NCBI GenBank assembly: GCA_015680685.1
Contig: MNCI01030629.1
Location: 347,171 to 411,170, forward strand
Source of the DNA: Gnetum montanum
Taxonomy: Eukaryota > Streptophyta > Gnetopsida > Gnetales > Gnetaceae
Direction of reading: 5' to 3'
Length of the DNA: 64,000 bases
The translations under genes and the position numbers were made by a program. The notes under the pieces are model-generated. The model worked only from the letters and a program-made list of their open reading frames with translations. It was not told where the DNA came from and searched no databases. Of this stretch, positions 60,117 to 64,000 are shown piece after piece. How positions within the stretch are numbered: position 1 is the first letter of the stretch; every line of letters begins with the position of its first letter.

Positions 60117-60130
60117 GCTATATATTTACG
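60117..60130 (-). promoter_or_regulatory. TATA box candidate of the SDR gene
   Basis: On the minus strand GTAAATATATAGCGG lies about 25-35 nt upstream of the first in-frame ATG at 60,093. If used, transcription would begin very near that ATG, which favours Met17 (60,045) as the true start. Confidence 0.45.
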
Positions 60131-60310
60131 ATTCCAGTCGCTGTAATTTCGCGTCAATGCGGCGACATTTTTGTGCTTTGCGACTCGGTATCGGTTCCTC
60201 TGCGCTGTAATTGCTTGCGAGGTTGCTTGTGGCAGCAGCGCTTGGCTGAAACATTTAGTGCCGACCTGCTGCGTTTGCTATGAGCGACAGCGTTGCTCAC
60301 GTGGTCCGGG

Positions 60311-60811
60311 TCATGGTCATACGGAATGGCAAAAGCTGTGAAAACCGGCACCGCAGACAACGGGCCACGTCATCGGGATGCTGTTTGGGCGGGTTGCCAC
60401 GTCATCGTACGAGTTTTTCGGATTCCACTGGTATTTCTGCCTTGGTCATGGTCATACCGAATGGCAAAAGTGGGAAAACCAGTAGCGTCGACAACGTAAT
60501 ACGTTATCGCCCTCTGGCTACGAGTTTTTCGGATTCCACTATTATTTATGGGTTGATCATGATCATACGGAATGACAGGAGTGTCAAACCGGGGAGCGCT
60601 TGTCAACGTAACACGCTATCGTCATCCTGTTTGGCCGCCGTTACCACGTCATGGAACAAGTTTTTCGGACATTTATGCTTTGGGCGTACGACATCGTTGT
60701 CATACGTTTTGGCGGGGCTGCTTTCCTCAAACTTCCAAAGGCCATACATCATAGTAGTAGTTATATAATACAATTGCATAACCAGCGCCTCGGACGTCAT
60801 GGATCACGTGG
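60311..60811. promoter_or_regulatory. Tandemly repeated, ACGT-motif-rich upstream region of the SDR gene
   Basis: Three diverged units of about 110-135 bp begin with TCATGGTCATACGGAATGGC (60,311, 60,446, about 60,557) and contain ACGAGTTTTTCGGATTCCAC. CCACGTCA occurs at 60,365-60,372, 60,397-60,404 and 60,644-60,651; GACGTCAT is at 60,793 and CACGTGG at 60,805. These are bZIP-type ACGT-core sites. The region lies about 220-720 bp upstream of the SDR start codon. Confidence 0.5.
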
Positions 60812-62199
60812 GCGGCTTGGCGAAGTCCCGTTTCCATTTGAGTTCTGTTTGGTCTTGGTAGGATTTTTCCATAGGAATTCCAAAACCCTGTTATTTCTAG
60901 AAAATTTTAAAAGTAATGCATCATCGTCAAATAATGCAATTGCACAACAATCACCTTGTTATGAGTGGCTCTGTCACATTCTAAGAATTTACAAGGTTTA
61001 GTTATTTGATAATGTATGTGATTATTTCTTTAATACTCGCAAAAGCATTTCAATGAATTAGCTCTAATACTCTTACATTACTATCATTACAGTTATTATT
61101 GTTGTTATTGGTTTCCTACATAAGTAAATGTAAACCACTTGTTACGATGTTTTGTTAAAGTTGTGTATCCTTTATTTAACTATTGTTGCATCTAAGTCAT
61201 AAAATTACTCTATATTTTATGATTAAATGTTGAAATCCAATTACCTCAAAAAATTTTTCTTTTGTAGTTATCATACCCTTACAAGTGTTTGGTTATGCAT
61301 ATGTAATTCTTCATGCACATTTATGCTCTATTATGCACATCTAGTCATGTATCTTTTTATTTTATTATGTACATGTGCTTATATAATACTCTATTCATGG
61401 AGCAATTATGGACCCTGACCTTACCCAAACCATGTCCCTTGTACCTTTTGACATTAAACTAGGATTTGGAGTTCATTTTTAATTATAATTAAATACTGCA
61501 TAAATTAGCTTTGTTAAGGAAGTACCTTATGATGATGCCCAACCCAAAATCTTCCAAAATGTTTAAAAACATAGATTTTACACTTTCTAGTTTACTAGAA
61601 TTGGAGTTATGGTTCTCGAGATATTACACTTTCTAGTTTACTAAAATATCGTAAAAGTTTTGGCATTTGAATTGGGTGACTATGATAAGTAAAACTTAGG
61701 TGAGATTTCAGTAAATGATTTAGTAGAATGCATGATAAGGATCTTGTAGGTTCAAATGGAATTTGATTTGAAGTCCTAATGTGCATGTTATGTAAGATTG
61801 AACACTGAGGATATTAATGTAGAGAAAAATTAAAACAAAAAGCTTATAAAAATTATTAATGTTTTAAAAAAAGGTTCAAAATTAAAATTTAAAATTTAAA
61901 CAAAGAAAAGCAAATAAACATATATGTTACATGCTTTTGCATATAGCATATAAATACATATGTTATGTATTACTTTTTCTTTTTTTGATGCACCACCTTT
62001 TCTTTGGCTGCCTCTCGTTGCTTGATTTTTGCTACTTGTTTTCGTTGTTTGGTTTGCACTTGTTGTTTTGCAAACTAGCATTTCATCATGTTTCTTCAAA
62101 AAGATGTTTTTTGGCCTTTCTCATTTGTTTCGAAGTTAATTTAAGCCCACATTCTTTTGTTTTTCTCTTCTAAATAGGCAGTGATCCTAGATACATTTT
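60812..62199. other. No gene recognised
   Basis: AT-rich intergenic sequence with only domain-free short ORFs. Confidence 0.5.
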
Positions 62200-63164
62200 A
62201 TCATGGTTTGAAGAAGGGTTTTGGGTGCAATAGGCAAAGCAAGGCAAAAACTAATTAAGAGTATTAGTTAAGAAAGGCAAACATAGGAAAATTCTAAGAG
62301 CCCTACTAATAAGTGGTAGAGCATCTAACACTCTACCATAAAACTAGATCTTAATCCACAGATGGACAATGTCATTATGCTTAGTAATTGATATTGAGTT
62401 TGTGATCATTATCTTCCCACTTCGAGCTAGTGAAGCAAGAGTGTATGGTTTAGCTTATAGTGAGGCATATGATTGGTTGATGTTGTTAGGCCCTTAATAC
62501 TCCTAGTTGTGAACATGATGAAAGTTATGAATAATAATTTAAATTTAAGTAATGATTGAAATGTAAACCTACTGTAGCCTATAGTGATGAGCATGTAGTC
62601 CTGACTTACTATACACATCTTGGGCTCATGTAACTATTATTGGGATTACCAAGTGAGTTCACTACTGAGCGAATCAAGTGAAACCATTGCTGGGTTATTA
62701 AACAATTATATTTTAATGCTCAAAACTAATCATACTCATTTCTCTTTACTAATGAACAAGTAAAGTAAAGTTCTTGGAAATGTAAACAATTAATTAGAAA
62801 ACAAAAAATTAACCTACGTAAAACAAGCTAACTAAGTGGATGCTACAATGATGAATAAAAAATCTCAATCTTTATTTCCAAACATGAACTGTGTCCAAGT
62901 ACACTTCACTCAAATAAAGATTTCGTACACCTACTCAACACCATACTGTGGCATTTACTCTACACTAAAACTACAAAAACAAACTACAAGAGTCTAGCCA
63001 AGGATGGAATGGAAAAGTTACAGACTATGCACCCAAGTGTTAATATTTATAAGGTTGCATGCATCTTAAGACATTGCATCAATGGTGATGTAACATGGGT
63101 TAGAACATCATTACTACGATATTGTAGATATGATACTACAAAGTAACAAAAATTAACTTTATCA
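62200..63164 (-). repeat. 3' LTR of a minus-strand Athila-like element (left border uncertain)
   Basis: The minus-strand LTR starts TGATAAAG at 63,164 right after a G-rich tract (GTGGGGGTA, 63,173-63,165). Parts resemble the A1 LTR: a segment near 62,590-62,710 (TACACATCTTGGG, ATTGGGATTACCAAGTG, GCTGGGTTA) matches 22,120-22,200, and AATAAAGAT near 62,930 matches 22,440. The lower-coordinate end could not be fixed. Confidence 0.65.
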
Positions 63165-63173
63165 TACCCCCAC

Positions 63174-64000
63174 GACTAACTGGAAACTCATCCTTGAGTT
63201 AAAACAAAATGAGGATAGAGTTCCTTACAAAATTGGAAGGTAGACTCAACTTGACATGACTATTTACATAACTTAGAATGCTGCATTAGTATGTTTACAA
63301 AAATGACATAGTAACATGAAAAAATAAAATAAAATCAAAAACTAAAGTAGTGTGATGTAGTTCATGTTCCAGGCGGTGGAGGCTATTCCATTGGCTTCTT
63401 CCCTTTTTCATCAAGCTTTTAAAATTGGTAGCATTTTAAAAGTGCCTTAAGTTTCTACTCCTTTGTCCTTTGATCATGTACTATCAACGCTTATTACGTG
63501 ATGTTGGATAGAGCAAGTACATCCCATGGGCATGGCAGTTGTGGAAACATCTTGTTAGCTTTTACATACCAGGCTATGAACTGTCGTCTCTCCTCTTCAA
63601 AAGCTTTGGTTGTCTTTCTGAGTTCTTGGTAGTCTAACATATGACATGCTAGGTTTGTTGCCACATCCCTTTGCCCATGGTAGCTAGCCTTGATGATTTC
63701 TAACTCTGAGTTTTCCACGTGTAGTTTCTGCAGTGCATCTTTCTTATTGGCAAACTCTTTCTCATACATTGCATATATAGCCACTACCTACTGCTCTAAT
63801 TCATTCCAGGGCCTACCTACTATTAACATGACTACGTTAATGTATCATATATTCACTAACCTCATGTATTCTATAAGGTCTTCAATCTACAAGTATTTGA
63901 TTTTCACTTCTACCTAAGGGACATGGGCTAAACTATTCGAGATGGGTTGCCAATCTAGATTTTGTGCAAAAAGAGAACTAATCTTGGCCTTTGCCATTTG
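63174..64000 (-). pseudogene. Third ORF (C-terminal part) of the element entering from the right
   Basis: The minus-strand translation from 64,000 aligns with the A2 third ORF: IEDLIEYMRLVNI, MLIVGRPWNELEQ, then an open stretch at 63,784-63,494 with YEKEFANKKDALQKL, YHGQRD, MLDYQELRKTTKAFEEERRQ, FIAWYVKANKMF and QLPCPWDV. Stops occur before and after that stretch. The helical, charged composition indicates a coiled coil. The remaining 5' part of the element lies beyond the window. Confidence 0.8.

Overview
This window looks like nuclear DNA from a land plant with a large, repeat-rich genome; a gymnosperm-like genome is plausible but is inference. The grounds are several Ty3/Gypsy LTR retrotransposons of plant Athila-like and Tat-like type nested in each other, long AT-rich repeat tracts, one host gene with a 3.1 kb intron, and runs of N. 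No prokaryotic operon, tRNA or rRNA was recognised.

Left part (1-22,692). A minus-strand Athila-like element (here A1) runs from its 5' LTR at 21,649-22,692 down through gag and leaves the window at its protease active site (position 1). A plus-strand element of almost 19 kb (B, about 1,723-20,614) is inserted in its gag. B has two LTRs, a primer-binding site, a 40-bp tandem repeat in the leader, gag-protease, RT, two RNase H domains (the second is the Tat-lineage hallmark) and integrase. Between protease and RT it carries about 3.7 kb of antisense coding sequence. That sequence is interrupted by six short introns with canonical borders and consistent phase. Tandem blocks sharing a TAAACT core separate the modules.

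Middle (22,693-51,968). First come AT-rich tandem repeats (344-bp units, 310-380-bp units and an array of small hairpins). Next is a decayed gene resembling HTH/DUF7869-type proteins (29.0-31.7 kb), then a minus-strand gag pseudogene split by a second Athila-like element (A2, 34,241-46,661, plus strand). A2 has both LTRs, a near-matching target duplication, gag, protease, RT, RNase H, integrase and a 2.8 kb third ORF. Upstream of that ORF lie palindromes, a TATA box and a candidate 5'UTR intron. Related third-ORF remnants occur at 49.2-50.1 kb (plus) and 63.2-64.0 kb (minus).

Right part (51,969-64,000). A solo LTR with a perfect 5-bp target duplication (51,969-52,744) is followed by short tandem repeats. 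Then comes the only intact host gene seen: a three-exon minus-strand short-chain dehydrogenase/reductase of 313 residues (55,344-60,093) with a GC-rich, ACGT-motif-bearing promoter region. The window ends in the 3' LTR and third ORF of another minus-strand Athila-like element.

All retroelement coding regions carry stops and frameshifts, many explicable as C-to-T decay of CAG, CGA or TGG codons, so none looks autonomous. Several N positions mark assembly joins; one creates an artificial 416-bp duplication in B.
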